Assembly: GCA_934316925.1 (NCBI GenBank)
Contig: CAKREC010000035.1
Span: forward strand, 1-21,138
Direction: 5' to 3'
DNA length: 21,138 nucleotides
Origin: an uncultured Eubacterium sp.
Lineage (GTDB): Bacteria; Bacillota; Clostridia; Lachnospirales; Lachnospiraceae
The position numbers and the translations under genes were made by a program. The notes beneath the pieces were generated by a model that was not told the origin of the DNA, did no database searches, and saw only the letters and a list, made by a program, of their open reading frames with translations. Positions within the stretch are counted from its first letter, which is position 1. Each line of letters starts with the position of its first letter. Positions 1 through 6,523 of the stretch are shown here, piece by piece.

Positions 1-608
1 GTGCTGCGGTAGGACAGAGCCGGCTCATGATGGTATATGAACGTCTGTTTTCAGAATACAATCAGAATATTGCCCAGATTTTGATGACAAAGATCACAAT
101 TGCGAATGATGTGAGCCGGAGCAATGCACAAAATACATTTCGGGAACTGCTTGATATGGGTGTGATTCCCATTGTAAATGAAAATGATACCGTTGCGACC
201 GACGAGATCGATTTTGGTGATAACGACTTTCTGTCTGCGATCGTTGCGGCTATTGTAGGAGCTGATCTGCTGGTTCTTTTAAGCGATATTGACGGTCTGT
301 ATACCGATGATCCGAACTGCAATCCGGATGCAAAATTGATCCCATACGTTGAGCATATCACAGAAGAGATGCTTGGCATGGCAAAGGGAACTTCTTCGGA
401 TGTTGGAACCGGTGGTATGAGTTCCAAAGTAGGCGCAGCTGGTATTGCCAATGATATTGGAGCGGATATGGTGATCTTAAATGGCGTGGATATGGAGAAT
501 ATCAACCGTCTTTTTGATGGAGAGGAAATCGGCACACTATTTAAAGCACACAAGACAACACATTTTCAATTAAAAGATTATCTTGGGGGAACATATGGAA
601 CAAAGTAA
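1..608 (+). CDS. proB: Glutamate 5-kinase (ProB), 3' part; lacks PUA domain
   Basis: The gene enters from the left edge; codons are in frame from base 3, giving about 201 residues that begin AAVGQSRLMMVYERLF. ProB phosphorylates the gamma-carboxylate of glutamate, the first step of proline synthesis in the cytoplasm. Amino-acid-kinase signatures are visible: NENDTVATDEIDFGDND (substrate and regulatory loop), LLVLLSDIDGLYTDDP, and GTGGMSSKVGAA (nucleotide site). The protein ends about 25 residues after the kinase core (GEEIGTLFKAH), so the C-terminal PUA domain of the E. coli enzyme is absent; shorter kinase-only forms are known in Firmicutes. Its last 14 bases overlap the next gene. proA lies two genes downstream, so the proline genes sit in one co-directional run with two short genes between them. 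The 5' end and promoter are outside the window. Confidence 0.95.
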   Translation, partial: AAVGQSRLMMVYERLFSEYNQNIAQILMTKITIANDVSRSNAQNTFRELLDMGVIPIVNENDTVATDEIDFGDNDFLSAIVAAIVGADLLVLLSDIDGLYTDDPNCNPDAKLIPYVEHITEEMLGMAKGTSSDVGTGGMSSKVGAAGIANDIGADMVILNGVDMENINRLFDGEEIGTLFKAHKTTHFQLKDYLGGTYGTK

Positions 609-798
609 GATCGATCGAATCAATGAATTATATAAAAAACAAAAGGCCGGAACGATCACTCCGGAGGAAAAGGATGAGCAGTCTTTGCTGCGCGCAGAAT
701 ATCTGGCTGCGATCCGCAGAAATCTGAAAAACACACTGGATCATGTATCGATTCAGGAAAAGGATGGAACGATTCACAAATTAAAAAAGAAAAAGTGA
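595..798 (+). CDS. DUF896 (YnzC-type) small cytoplasmic protein
   Basis: A 67-residue protein beginning MEQSKIDRINELYKKQKAG and containing LRAEYLAAIRRNLKNTLD. This matches the DUF896/YnzC family: a two-helix hairpin with the TPEEKDEQ turn, a conserved LR.EYL segment, and a basic tail (HKLKKKK). I chose ATG 595, which follows GGGGGA at a short distance; a TTG at 583 is in frame but has no better ribosome site. The start overlaps the proB stop by 14 bases, suggesting translational coupling. The molecular role of the family is not established; in B. subtilis one member is SOS-linked (YneB-YnzC locus), but nothing here points to DNA damage control, and the neighbours are proline and folate genes. 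Confidence 0.88.
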   Translation: MEQSKIDRINELYKKQKAGTITPEEKDEQSLLRAEYLAAIRRNLKNTLDHVSIQEKDGTIHKLKKKK

Positions 799-815
799 TC
801 AGGAAGTGATTTTTA

Positions 816-1367
816 GTGGATAAGCAGAATATGCGTCGCGAGTTTTTGAAACGAAGAGATCAGATGTCGGAACAAGCAAGACAGAAAGCTTCGGAGCAGA
901 TATATAAAAAACTGATCCATTCGCCCTGGTATGCAGAGGCAGAAGTTATCTTTTCTTATGCTTCGTTTCGTTCGGAAGTGGATACCAAGAGAATTCATCA
1001 GAAGATCTGGCAGGATGGTAAAACATTGCTGCTTCCGCGAGTGGATCGAGAACGAAGAGAGATGGATTTTTATGTAGTATGTTCAGAAAACGATCTGTGC
1101 CCCGGTTATCAGGATATTCCGGAACCGGTAAATACCGGTATATGGAAACCACGAAAAGAGGACCGGACACTGATGTTACTTCCAGGAGCGGTATTTGACA
1201 ATACAAAAAATCGTATCGGATATGGTGGGGGATATTATGACAGGTATTTGAACCGCTATGGAGAATGGATCGACCATAAGATCATGTTGGCATTTTCCAG
1301 TCAAAAAGCGGATCATATTCCGGTTGAACACACGGATCAGCCGGTAGAAGATATTATTACGGATTGA
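816..1367 (+). CDS. 5-formyltetrahydrofolate cyclo-ligase family protein
   Basis: A 183-residue protein of the 5-FCL (methenyl-THF synthetase) family, which converts 5-formyl-THF plus ATP to 5,10-methenyl-THF and so salvages a storage or inhibitory folate. The N-terminus (RREFLKRRDQMS) and the pattern IFSYASFRSEVDT fit the family. The key C-terminal signature LLPGAVFDNTKNRIGYGGGYYDRYL is split here as LLPGAVFD and GYGGGYYDRYL, the latter forming the phosphate/ATP loop. Start GTG 816 is preferred because AGGAAG (801-806) lies nine bases upstream; ATG 831 has no usable ribosome site and would remove conserved residues. It sits between the DUF896 gene and proA, with 17 and 24 base gaps, and is probably cotranscribed. 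The folate role is inferred from family membership only. Confidence 0.92.
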   Translation: MDKQNMRREFLKRRDQMSEQARQKASEQIYKKLIHSPWYAEAEVIFSYASFRSEVDTKRIHQKIWQDGKTLLLPRVDRERREMDFYVVCSENDLCPGYQDIPEPVNTGIWKPRKEDRTLMLLPGAVFDNTKNRIGYGGGYYDRYLNRYGEWIDHKIMLAFSSQKADHIPVEHTDQPVEDIITD

Positions 1368-1391
1368 GCCGGAAAGGGAGAGGTTTTGGAT

Positions 1392-2633
1392 ATGTTAGAA
1401 CAATTAGGACAGCAGGCGAAAAAAGCTTCCAGACAATTGGGACGTTTGGGCGTCTTAGAAAAGAACAAAGGATTGCAGGCAGTGGCAGAGGCGCTGTGTG
1501 CGAATAAAGCATATCTTCTTATGGAGAATGAAAAAGATATTGCAGAGGCAAGACACAATGGCATGAAAGAATCACTTGTGGATCGTCTGACATTGACAGA
1601 GCAGCGAATTGAAAATATGGCAGAGGGATTGTTACAGATCATTACCCTGGATGATCCGATTGGGGAAGTCCTTTCGATGAAGACATCGCCAAATGGCATG
1701 CAGATCGGGCAGAAACGGGTACCTCTTGGTGTGATCGGAATTATCTACGAATCACGGCCAAATGTTACGGCAGATGCGTTTGGTCTGTGCTTTAAAACCG
1801 GCAATGCCGTGATCCTTCGCGGAGGTAAGGATGCCATTCATTCCAATCAGGCAATTGTAAAGGTGATCCGTGAGGCTCTTGAGTCTGTAAAACTGCCACA
1901 GGATGCAATCCAGCTTTTGACGGACACATCCCATGAGACAGCAGAGAAGTTCATGAAGCTGAATGAATATGTGGATGTGTTGATCCCACGTGGAGGAGCC
2001 GGACTGATCAGCACTGTGGTGCAAAACAGTACGATTCCGGTTATCGAGACAGGAACCGGAAACTGTCATGTATATGTGGATGAGTATGCAGATCTTGATA
2101 TGGCAGTTCGCATTATTGAAAATGCAAAAACACAGCGTCTTGGCGTATGCAATGCCTGTGAGTCACTGGTGATCCATGAGAAAGTTTTGCCGGAAGCTAT
2201 GAAAAAGATCGGTGAGATGTTAGTTGCCCATGGAGTTGAGATCCGTGCAGATGAAGAGTCTGCCAGATATTTTTCAGATGTCAAACAGGCAACAGAGGAG
2301 GATTTTGGAACGGAATATCTGGATGCGATCATTTCAGTCAAGACAGTTTCCTCGATCGAAGAGGCAATCGAACATATCAATCATTACAATACCGGACATT
2401 CGGAGTGTATTGTTACCTCAAATTATGAGCATGCTATGATGTTTTTGAATGATATTGATGCTGCGGCCGTTTATGTAAATGCGTCGACCAGATTTACCGA
2501 TGGTTTTGAGTTTGGATTCGGAGCTGAGATCGGCATCAGCACCCAGAAATTACATGCCAGAGGACCGATGGGACTGCTGGCGCTTACGACGACAAAGTAT
2601 ATTATTCTTGGAGATGGGCAGATCCGCCAATAG
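1392..2633 (+). CDS. proA: Glutamate-5-semialdehyde dehydrogenase (gamma-glutamyl phosphate reductase)
   Basis: A 413-residue aldehyde-dehydrogenase-fold enzyme, close to the 417 residues of E. coli ProA. It reduces gamma-glutamyl phosphate with NADPH to glutamate semialdehyde, which cyclises to pyrroline-5-carboxylate; it acts next to ProB in the cytoplasm. Seen: [19 protein letters not shown] (cofactor region), [32 protein letters not shown] and [14 protein letters not shown] with the likely catalytic Cys253, then [22 protein letters not shown] near the end. ATG 1392 follows GGGAGAGG by eight bases; the in-frame TTG at 1386 is only two bases from that site and is less likely. proC is not in the window. 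Confidence 0.97.
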   Translation: MLEQLGQQAKKASRQLGRLGVLEKNKGLQAVAEALCANKAYLLMENEKDIAEARHNGMKESLVDRLTLTEQRIENMAEGLLQIITLDDPIGEVLSMKTSPNGMQIGQKRVPLGVIGIIYESRPNVTADAFGLCFKTGNAVILRGGKDAIHSNQAIVKVIREALESVKLPQDAIQLLTDTSHETAEKFMKLNEYVDVLIPRGGAGLISTVVQNSTIPVIETGTGNCHVYVDEYADLDMAVRIIENAKTQRLGVCNACESLVIHEKVLPEAMKKIGEMLVAHGVEIRADEESARYFSDVKQATEEDFGTEYLDAIISVKTVSSIEEAIEHINHYNTGHSECIVTSNYEHAMMFLNDIDAAAVYVNASTRFTDGFEFGFGAEIGISTQKLHARGPMGLLALTTTKYIILGDGQIRQ

Positions 2634-2658
2634 ATACAAGAATAAAAAGAGGTGACTT

Positions 2659-3387
2659 ATGAAAAAATTGAAAGATTTTCTAGGACTGATCCGCCTGTTT
2701 TTTACACTGGTTTTGTCCATGATCTATCATTTTCATAATTTAAATGATGATTTAGAAAACAATTTTATGATCTGTAAAAAGATATGCAAAAGAGTGATCA
2801 AGACGGCAAAGATCGACTTACATATATACGATCAGGAGTCGATTCCTGCCGATAAGCATTTTTTACTGGTTCCGAACCATCGATGCTTTTTTGATGTTGT
2901 ATTTCTTTTGGCTGCGGTAGACCGACCGATCAGTTTTGTGGCGGCAAGAGAACTTTGGTCCTATCCGATCTTGCGAAGATATTTATCCTCGATCCACTGC
3001 ATTCCGCTGGATCGTTATACGCAGAATCTTGCCAAATTAAAAAGCAATATTACCCAGATCAAAGAAGCCGTTTCGCAGACGAATCTGGTTATGTTTCCGG
3101 AGAGTAAATGCAGCTATTACCAACGGGAGATGAATCCGTTTAAAAAGGGTGGATTTATGGGCGTGATCGGTACGGATATTTATATTGTGCCGGCATATCT
3201 TGAAATCCATAAGATCAAACATCTGGGCAAAAAATGGCTGATCCCACAGGAAAAGGTTTCTATCTATGTGGGAAGAGCGTTTGAGATCCATGAAATTTCA
3301 GATAAAAGAGTACAGGCCAGTGAACTTGCGGTTTATTGCCAGAAAAAAGTAAAAGAACTGCAAGACAAAGCTGAGTTGACACAGTAA
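2659..3387 (+). CDS. PlsC-type lysophospholipid (1-acylglycerol-3-phosphate) acyltransferase
   Basis: A 242-residue membrane-associated acyltransferase. One hydrophobic N-terminal segment (about residues 8-24) should anchor it. The HX4D catalytic motif is present as NHRCFFD (His74, Asp79). The substrate motif usually written FPEG appears as FPES (residues 146-149), followed by PFKKGGF and IVPAYLE, the third and fourth acyltransferase blocks. The family transfers an acyl chain to lysophosphatidic acid or related lysolipids at the inner membrane face. The Ser in FPES and the divergent flanks leave the exact acceptor open. ATG 2659 has AAGAGGTGA upstream, 25 bases after proA, so it may be the last gene of that run. 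The thi promoter (3376-3404) overlaps its last codons. Confidence 0.85.
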   Translation: MKKLKDFLGLIRLFFTLVLSMIYHFHNLNDDLENNFMICKKICKRVIKTAKIDLHIYDQESIPADKHFLLVPNHRCFFDVVFLLAAVDRPISFVAARELWSYPILRRYLSSIHCIPLDRYTQNLAKLKSNITQIKEAVSQTNLVMFPESKCSYYQREMNPFKKGGFMGVIGTDIYIVPAYLEIHKIKHLGKKWLIPQEKVSIYVGRAFEIHEISDKRVQASELAVYCQKKVKELQDKAELTQ

Positions 3388-3404
3388 TGAATATGTGTTA
3401 CAAT
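3376..3404 (+). promoter_or_regulatory. Strong sigma-A-type promoter before the thi genes
   Basis: TTGACA (3376-3381) and TACAAT (3399-3404) are separated by exactly 17 bases. The -35 overlaps the end of the acyltransferase gene. The start of transcription would fall near 3410, only a few bases before the hairpin at 3416-3480. Confidence 0.75.
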
Positions 3405-3415
3405 ATTAAAAGATT

Positions 3416-3480
3416 GAGGGATACCTCAAGAAGGGGCACACCACCTCGGGTGTGGATCTTCTTGTGGTATCTCTTTTTTT
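3416..3480 (+). terminator. Long imperfect hairpin with T-run in the thiS leader (terminator or attenuator)
   Basis: Arms GAGGATACC-like (3416-3425) and GGTATCTC (3466-3473), AAGAAG (3428-3433) and CTTCTT (3458-3463), and CACACC (3437-3442) and GGTGTG (3449-3454) nest into one stem of roughly 22 pairs with a few mismatches and a six-base loop, followed by seven T (3474-3480). It lies between the promoter at 3376 and thiS. A competing small hairpin GAGG-GATA-CCTC (3416-3427) uses the 5' arm, so an alternative fold exists. It may stop incoming proline-operon transcription, attenuate thi transcription, or end a short RNA of about 70 bases. No TPP riboswitch consensus is seen. Confidence 0.8.
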
Positions 3481-3502
3481 ATTATATTTGGAAGGAGACA
3501 GT

Positions 3503-3700
3503 ATGATACAGATTAATGGTGAAAACAAAACCGGTTATGAAGGTCTGAGTGTAGCACAGATGGTAGAAAAAGAAGGTTATACAATTGGCCGGATCGCGCT
3601 GGAGATCAATGGTACGATCATTAGTAAAAATGATTATAACGACACGATCCTTCACAGTGGTGATGTGATTGAAGTTGTCAGCTTTGTCGGTGGGGGCTGA
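3503..3700 (+). CDS. thiS: Sulfur carrier protein ThiS
   Basis: A 65-residue ubiquitin-like (beta-grasp) protein, the normal ThiS length. It ends in VSFVGGG, providing the C-terminal Gly-Gly that is adenylated and converted to a thiocarboxylate, the sulfur donor for thiazole formation by ThiG. Seen: MIQINGE at the first strand, GRIALEINGTII and HSGDVIEVVSFVGGG, all typical. ATG 3503 follows GGAAGGAG; upstream in-frame codons run into the T-run of the leader hairpin and are not plausible starts. The adenylating partner ThiF, which often follows thiS, is missing here; the space between thiS and thiG instead holds the tandem repeat element. The last codons (GTCGGT, 3686-3691) can pair with ACCGAC (3714-3719) of the first repeat copy. 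Confidence 0.95.
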   Translation: MIQINGENKTGYEGLSVAQMVEKEGYTIGRIALEINGTIISKNDYNDTILHSGDVIEVVSFVGGG

Positions 3701-3765
3701 TTCCACTGTAGTAACCGACGACTTGCCGCTGAGCAAAAAGCGAGGGGGCGTTACATATAGGAGGA
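3686..3765 (+). repeat. RBS-associated element, copy 1 (right-hand part only)
   Basis: Core 3715-3765 reads CCGACGACTTGCCGCTGAG, then a short A-run, GCGAGGGGGCGTTACATA and TAGGAGGA. It matches the right part of copy 2 with one substitution and one A less, and copy 3 with a few changes. Its left arm differs: instead of the ATATGAC hairpin, ACCGAC (3714-3719) can pair with GTCGGT at the end of thiS (3686-3691). It ends in the Shine-Dalgarno AGGAGG that precedes the ATG inside copy 2. Confidence 0.85.
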
Positions 3766-3851
3766 ACCAATATGACGGAGTCATATTACAAAGATGGTTC
3801 CGACGACTTGCCGCCGAGCAAAAAAGCGAGGGGGCGTTACATATAGGAGGA
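3758..3851 (+). repeat. RBS-associated element, copy 2 (complete, about 86 bp period)
   Basis: The unit runs from one TAGGAGGA (3758-3765) to the next (3844-3851). Left half is a hairpin: GGAACCA (3763-3769) with TGGTTCC (3795-3801), and ATATGAC (3770-3776) with GTCATAT (3780-3786) around a three-base loop, plus an eight-base 3' bulge. The right half has CCGACGACTTGCCGCC, an A-rich stretch, and GCGAGGGGGCG; CGCC and GGCG can form a second short stem. The final TAGGAGGA is the ribosome site of thiG. The same hairpin in copy 3 has matched arm changes. Confidence 0.88.
3772..3846 (+). CDS. Possible 24-residue leader peptide inside repeat copy 2
   Basis: ATG 3772 lies seven bases after AGGAGG (3759-3764) and opens a frame [12 protein letters not shown]...GRYI ending at TAG 3844-3846, which overlaps the thiG ribosome site. 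Both the SD and the ATG are partly inside the hairpin stem. The matching frame in copy 3 shares only the first seven residues because of a one-base length difference, so selection for a peptide sequence is doubtful; translation itself could still open the structure and influence thiG. Expression is inferred, not shown. Confidence 0.25.
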   Translation: MTESYYKDGSDDLPPSKKARGRYI

Positions 3852-3856
3852 AAAAC

Positions 3857-4642
3857 ATGAAAGACGATAAATTAGTGATTGGGGGTCACGAGTTTGATTC
3901 CCGTTTTATTTTAGGATCAGGAAAATATTCCCTGGATCTGATCAAGGCATCTGTTGAAAATGCAAAGGCACAGATCATTACTCTGGCACTTCGCCGGGCA
4001 AATCAGGACGGAAGAGCCAATATTCTGGACTATATTCCGGAGGGGGTTACACTTCTGCCAAATACATCGGGTGCGAGAAATGCCGATGAAGCTGTTCGCA
4101 TTGCCCGTTTATCAAGAGAACTTGGTTGTGGAGACTTTGTAAAGATTGAGATCATGCGTGATACAAAATATTTACTGCCAGATAATAGTGAGACGATCAA
4201 AGCAACAGAAATCCTGGCAAAAGAGGGATTTGTTGTTATGCCATACATGTATCCGGATCTCAATGTGGCAAGAGATCTTGCAAATGCAGGAGCTGCTTCG
4301 ATCATGCCGTTGGCTGCACCGATCGGATCCAATAAGGGACTGGCAACAAAAGAGTTTATCCAGATCCTGATTGATGAGATCGATCTGCCGATCATTGTAG
4401 ATGCAGGAATCGGTAAACCATCCCAGGCTTGTGAGGCGATGGAGATGGGAGCTGCGGCGATCATGGCAAATACAGGTATTGCGACAGCAGGAGACATCCC
4501 AGCGATGGCAGAGGCGTTCCGGCTTGCGATTGAAGCGGGAAGAAAAGCTTATCTGGCAGGAACCGGACGAGTGTTGAGCAAAGGGGCAAGTGCCTCATCT
4601 CCGTTGACGGGTTACATTCAGGATGGAAGCGAAAAACAATAA
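3857..4642 (+). CDS. thiG: Thiazole synthase ThiG
   Basis: A 261-residue TIM-barrel enzyme that joins deoxyxylulose 5-phosphate, dehydroglycine and sulfur from ThiS thiocarboxylate into the thiazole phosphate. Lys96 in GDFVKIEIM is the expected Schiff-base lysine. Other family blocks are [64 protein letters not shown] and [11 protein letters not shown] (phosphate site). ATG 3857 is six bases after the AGGAGG that ends repeat copy 2; the in-frame upstream extension (MVPTTCRR...) is encoded by the repeat, lacks similarity to ThiG proteins and is rejected. thiH begins 17 bases after the stop, consistent with the ThiG-ThiH complex known from other bacteria. Confidence 0.97.
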   Translation: MKDDKLVIGGHEFDSRFILGSGKYSLDLIKASVENAKAQIITLALRRANQDGRANILDYIPEGVTLLPNTSGARNADEAVRIARLSRELGCGDFVKIEIMRDTKYLLPDNSETIKATEILAKEGFVVMPYMYPDLNVARDLANAGAASIMPLAAPIGSNKGLATKEFIQILIDEIDLPIIVDAGIGKPSQACEAMEMGAAAIMANTGIATAGDIPAMAEAFRLAIEAGRKAYLAGTGRVLSKGASASSPLTGYIQDGSEKQ

Positions 4643-4659
4643 GAAAGAGGAATCCTTAT

Positions 4660-5868
4660 ATGTCAAATGAAGTTGTAAATAAAAGTATTTTAAATGAACA
4701 GATTTTGGAAGATATGAAAGAGAACCGCATCGACCACATGAAGTATCTTGAGGGAATGGAGGTTCTTGACTCTACTGTTGATCAACAGGTCGTTGAGGCA
4801 ATGGAAGCATATGATTACGACAAATATACAGCAGCAGATGTCCGCAACGCGCTGAACAAAGATCAGATCGATCTGGATGATTTTGGTGCGCTGTTGTCAC
4901 CGGCAGCTCTCCCTTTTCTGGAATTGATTGCAGAAAAAGCGCAGAGAGAGACGAGAAAGCATTTTGGCAACTCCGTCATGATGTTCACACCGATCTATAT
5001 TGCCAATTACTGTGAAAATTATTGTATTTACTGTGGATTTAACTGCCACAATAAGATCCGAAGAGCTAAATTGAATCAGGAAGAAATAGAGAAAGAGATG
5101 CAGGCAATTGCCGAAACCGGCTTGCAGGAAATCCTGATCCTGACAGGTGAGAGCCCGAATATGTCCAATGTTGAATACATTGGAGAAGCCTGTAAAATTG
5201 CAAGAAAATATTTTAAAGTGATCGGACTTGAAGTTTATCCTGCAAATTCAGAGGATTATCATTATTGGCATGAATGTGGAGCAGATTATGTAACGGTGTT
5301 CCAGGAAACCTATAATTCAGATAAATATGAAACACTGCATCTTGCCGGAAATAAGAGAATATTTCCATACCGGATCAATGCACAGGAGCGTGCATTAAAA
5401 GGCGGAATGCGTGGAGTCGGATTTGCTGCACTTCTGGGGCTGGATGACTTCCGCAAAGATGCGTATGCAACCGGTACACATGCGTATTTGCTGCAAAAAA
5501 AATACCCACATGCCGAAATCGCATTTTCATGTCCGAGACTTCGTCCGATCATTAACAACGACCGCATCAATCCGATGGATGTACATGAGGCTCAGCTTTT
5601 GCAGGTAATCTGTGCATATCGATTGCTTCTTCCTTTTGCATCGATCACAGTATCCACAAGAGAGTGCCAGCGTGTCCGGGACCATCTGATCCAGATCTGT
5701 GCGACCAAGATTTCTGCCGGTGTAGATGTCGGCATCGGTGGACGAACCGGAGAAGAAAAGGGCGACGAACAGTTTGAGATTGACGATACCAGAGATGTGC
5801 AGGAAATTTATGATGCCATTCTGTCCGTAGGAATGCAGCCGGTTATGAGTGATTATATTTATGTATAG
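4660..5868 (+). CDS. thiH: 2-iminoacetate synthase (tyrosine lyase) ThiH
   Basis: A 402-residue radical SAM protein that cleaves tyrosine to p-cresol and dehydroglycine, the glycine-derived part of thiazole; this is the anaerobe route, replacing the oxygen-dependent ThiO. The CX3CX2C cluster motif is CENYCIYC (Cys118, Cys122, Cys125), followed by GFNCHNKIRR. Further blocks are EILILTGESPN, VGLEVYP-like IGLEVYPAN, VFQETYN, GMRGVGFAALLGLDD, FSCPRLRP and ISAGVDVGIGGRTG. It is about 25 residues longer than E. coli ThiH, mostly at the N-terminus. ATG 4660 has AAAGAGGAA upstream. The last eight bases overlap the next gene. It needs SAM and a 4Fe-4S cluster and works with ThiG. Confidence 0.97.
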   Translation: MSNEVVNKSILNEQILEDMKENRIDHMKYLEGMEVLDSTVDQQVVEAMEAYDYDKYTAADVRNALNKDQIDLDDFGALLSPAALPFLELIAEKAQRETRKHFGNSVMMFTPIYIANYCENYCIYCGFNCHNKIRRAKLNQEEIEKEMQAIAETGLQEILILTGESPNMSNVEYIGEACKIARKYFKVIGLEVYPANSEDYHYWHECGADYVTVFQETYNSDKYETLHLAGNKRIFPYRINAQERALKGGMRGVGFAALLGLDDFRKDAYATGTHAYLLQKKYPHAEIAFSCPRLRPIINNDRINPMDVHEAQLLQVICAYRLLLPFASITVSTRECQRVRDHLIQICATKISAGVDVGIGGRTGEEKGDEQFEIDDTRDVQEIYDAILSVGMQPVMSDYIYV

Positions 5869-6427
5869 AATTGCGATAACAAACCAAAACTATTGTAAAA
5901 GCAGGGGAATTGACTTTTTTATGCAGATTGAGAAGATTGCGAGGACCTCTTATTATGATGAGATCATTCTCAGAGAAAAAGATCTGTCGGATCACGAATA
6001 TCAATCGCTGGCAAAAGAAGTCATAGCCATCTGCGAAGCGCATGATAAACCGTTATTATTGCACAATTATAAGGACGTAGCAATTGCATTATCCTATCGG
6101 AAAATTCATGTACCATTGCCGATTCTTGCTGCTATGACGAAAGCAGAAAAGTCCGCATTTGAAAAGATTGGGACATCGATCCATTCTTTGGAACAGCTTT
6201 ATGAGGCAGAGCGTCTCGGTGCAGACTATGTTACGGCAAGTCACATTTTTCCAACCGATTGCAAAAAGGATATTCCGCCAAAAGGAGTCGACTTTTTAAG
6301 AGAAATCTGCGAACACAGCACATTGCCTGTGTATGCCCTTGGTGGGATCGATCCGGCAAAAGAATCATATCTGATCGGGACAGGATGTGCCGGATGTTGC
6401 CACATGTCGTATTCGATGCAATTCTAA
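5861..6427 (+). CDS. tenI: TenI-like thiazole tautomerase / ThiE superfamily protein, short C-terminus
   Basis: A 188-residue TIM-barrel protein of the ThiE/TenI superfamily. Seen: IAITNQNYC at strand 1, EIILREKDLSD, LHNYKDVAIAL, KIHVPLPIL, GTSIHSLEQLYEAERLGADYV, HIFPTDCKK, KGVDFL and VYALGGIDP. B. subtilis TenI has a very similar stretch from HSLEEA to FETDCKKGLEGRGV, including the catalytic His (His128 here, in ASHIFPTDCKK); the ThiE pyrimidine-site GQ.D block is replaced by VPLPIL. I therefore favour TenI, which aromatises the ThiG product, over thiamine phosphate synthase, though automatic pipelines may call it ThiE. The chain stops about 20-30 residues earlier than B. subtilis TenI, soon after the phosphate-loop region. 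ATG 5861 overlaps the thiH stop and retains the first strand; ATG 5921 would lose it. Confidence 0.75.
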   Translation: MYRIAITNQNYCKSRGIDFFMQIEKIARTSYYDEIILREKDLSDHEYQSLAKEVIAICEAHDKPLLLHNYKDVAIALSYRKIHVPLPILAAMTKAEKSAFEKIGTSIHSLEQLYEAERLGADYVTASHIFPTDCKKDIPPKGVDFLREICEHSTLPVYALGGIDPAKESYLIGTGCAGCCHMSYSMQF

Positions 6428-6430
6428 CTC

Positions 6431-6459
6431 TTTTCACACACAAAATATTGTGTTATAAT
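6431..6459 (+). promoter_or_regulatory. metA promoter with an operator-like palindrome in its spacer
   Basis: TATAAT (6454-6459) has TTTTCA (6431-6436) 17 bases upstream. The palindrome ACACAA-AATA-TTGTGT (6438-6453) fills the spacer exactly and touches the -10, a position suited to repression. No S-box, T-box or other known methionine leader is recognised between here and metA. Confidence 0.6.
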
Positions 6460-6467
6460 GAGCAGTA

Positions 6468-6495
6468 ACGGACTTAAAGTACGAAGAAGATCCGT
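6468..6495 (+). promoter_or_regulatory. Small hairpin in the metA leader
   Basis: ACGGACTT (6468-6475) pairs with AAG-A-TCCGT (6487-6495), eight pairs with one bulged base. There is no T-run after it, so it is not an intrinsic terminator. Its meaning is unknown; it could be chance. Confidence 0.3.
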
Positions 6496-6523
6496 AAAAG
6501 CTTATTAAAAAGAGGTGAGAAGA

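Noticed and set aside
3405..3502. TPP riboswitch before thiS
   Set aside because: No CTGAGA or GATCTGGATAATGCC-like conserved blocks are present, and the leader is nearly all one hairpin.
3715..3851. CRISPR array or simple tandem repeat at thiS-thiG
   Set aside because: Only two units, the interval between cores is part of the element itself, and a third copy lies at argC-argJ; there are no cas genes.
3794..3856. In-frame N-terminal extension of ThiG beginning MVPTTCRR
   Set aside because: It is encoded by the repeat element, crosses the AGGAGG that serves ATG 3857, and does not resemble ThiG N-termini.
6460..6523. S-box (SAM) or T-box leader before metA
   Set aside because: The leader is about 60 bases, far too short for either, and has no T-box sequence or S-box core.
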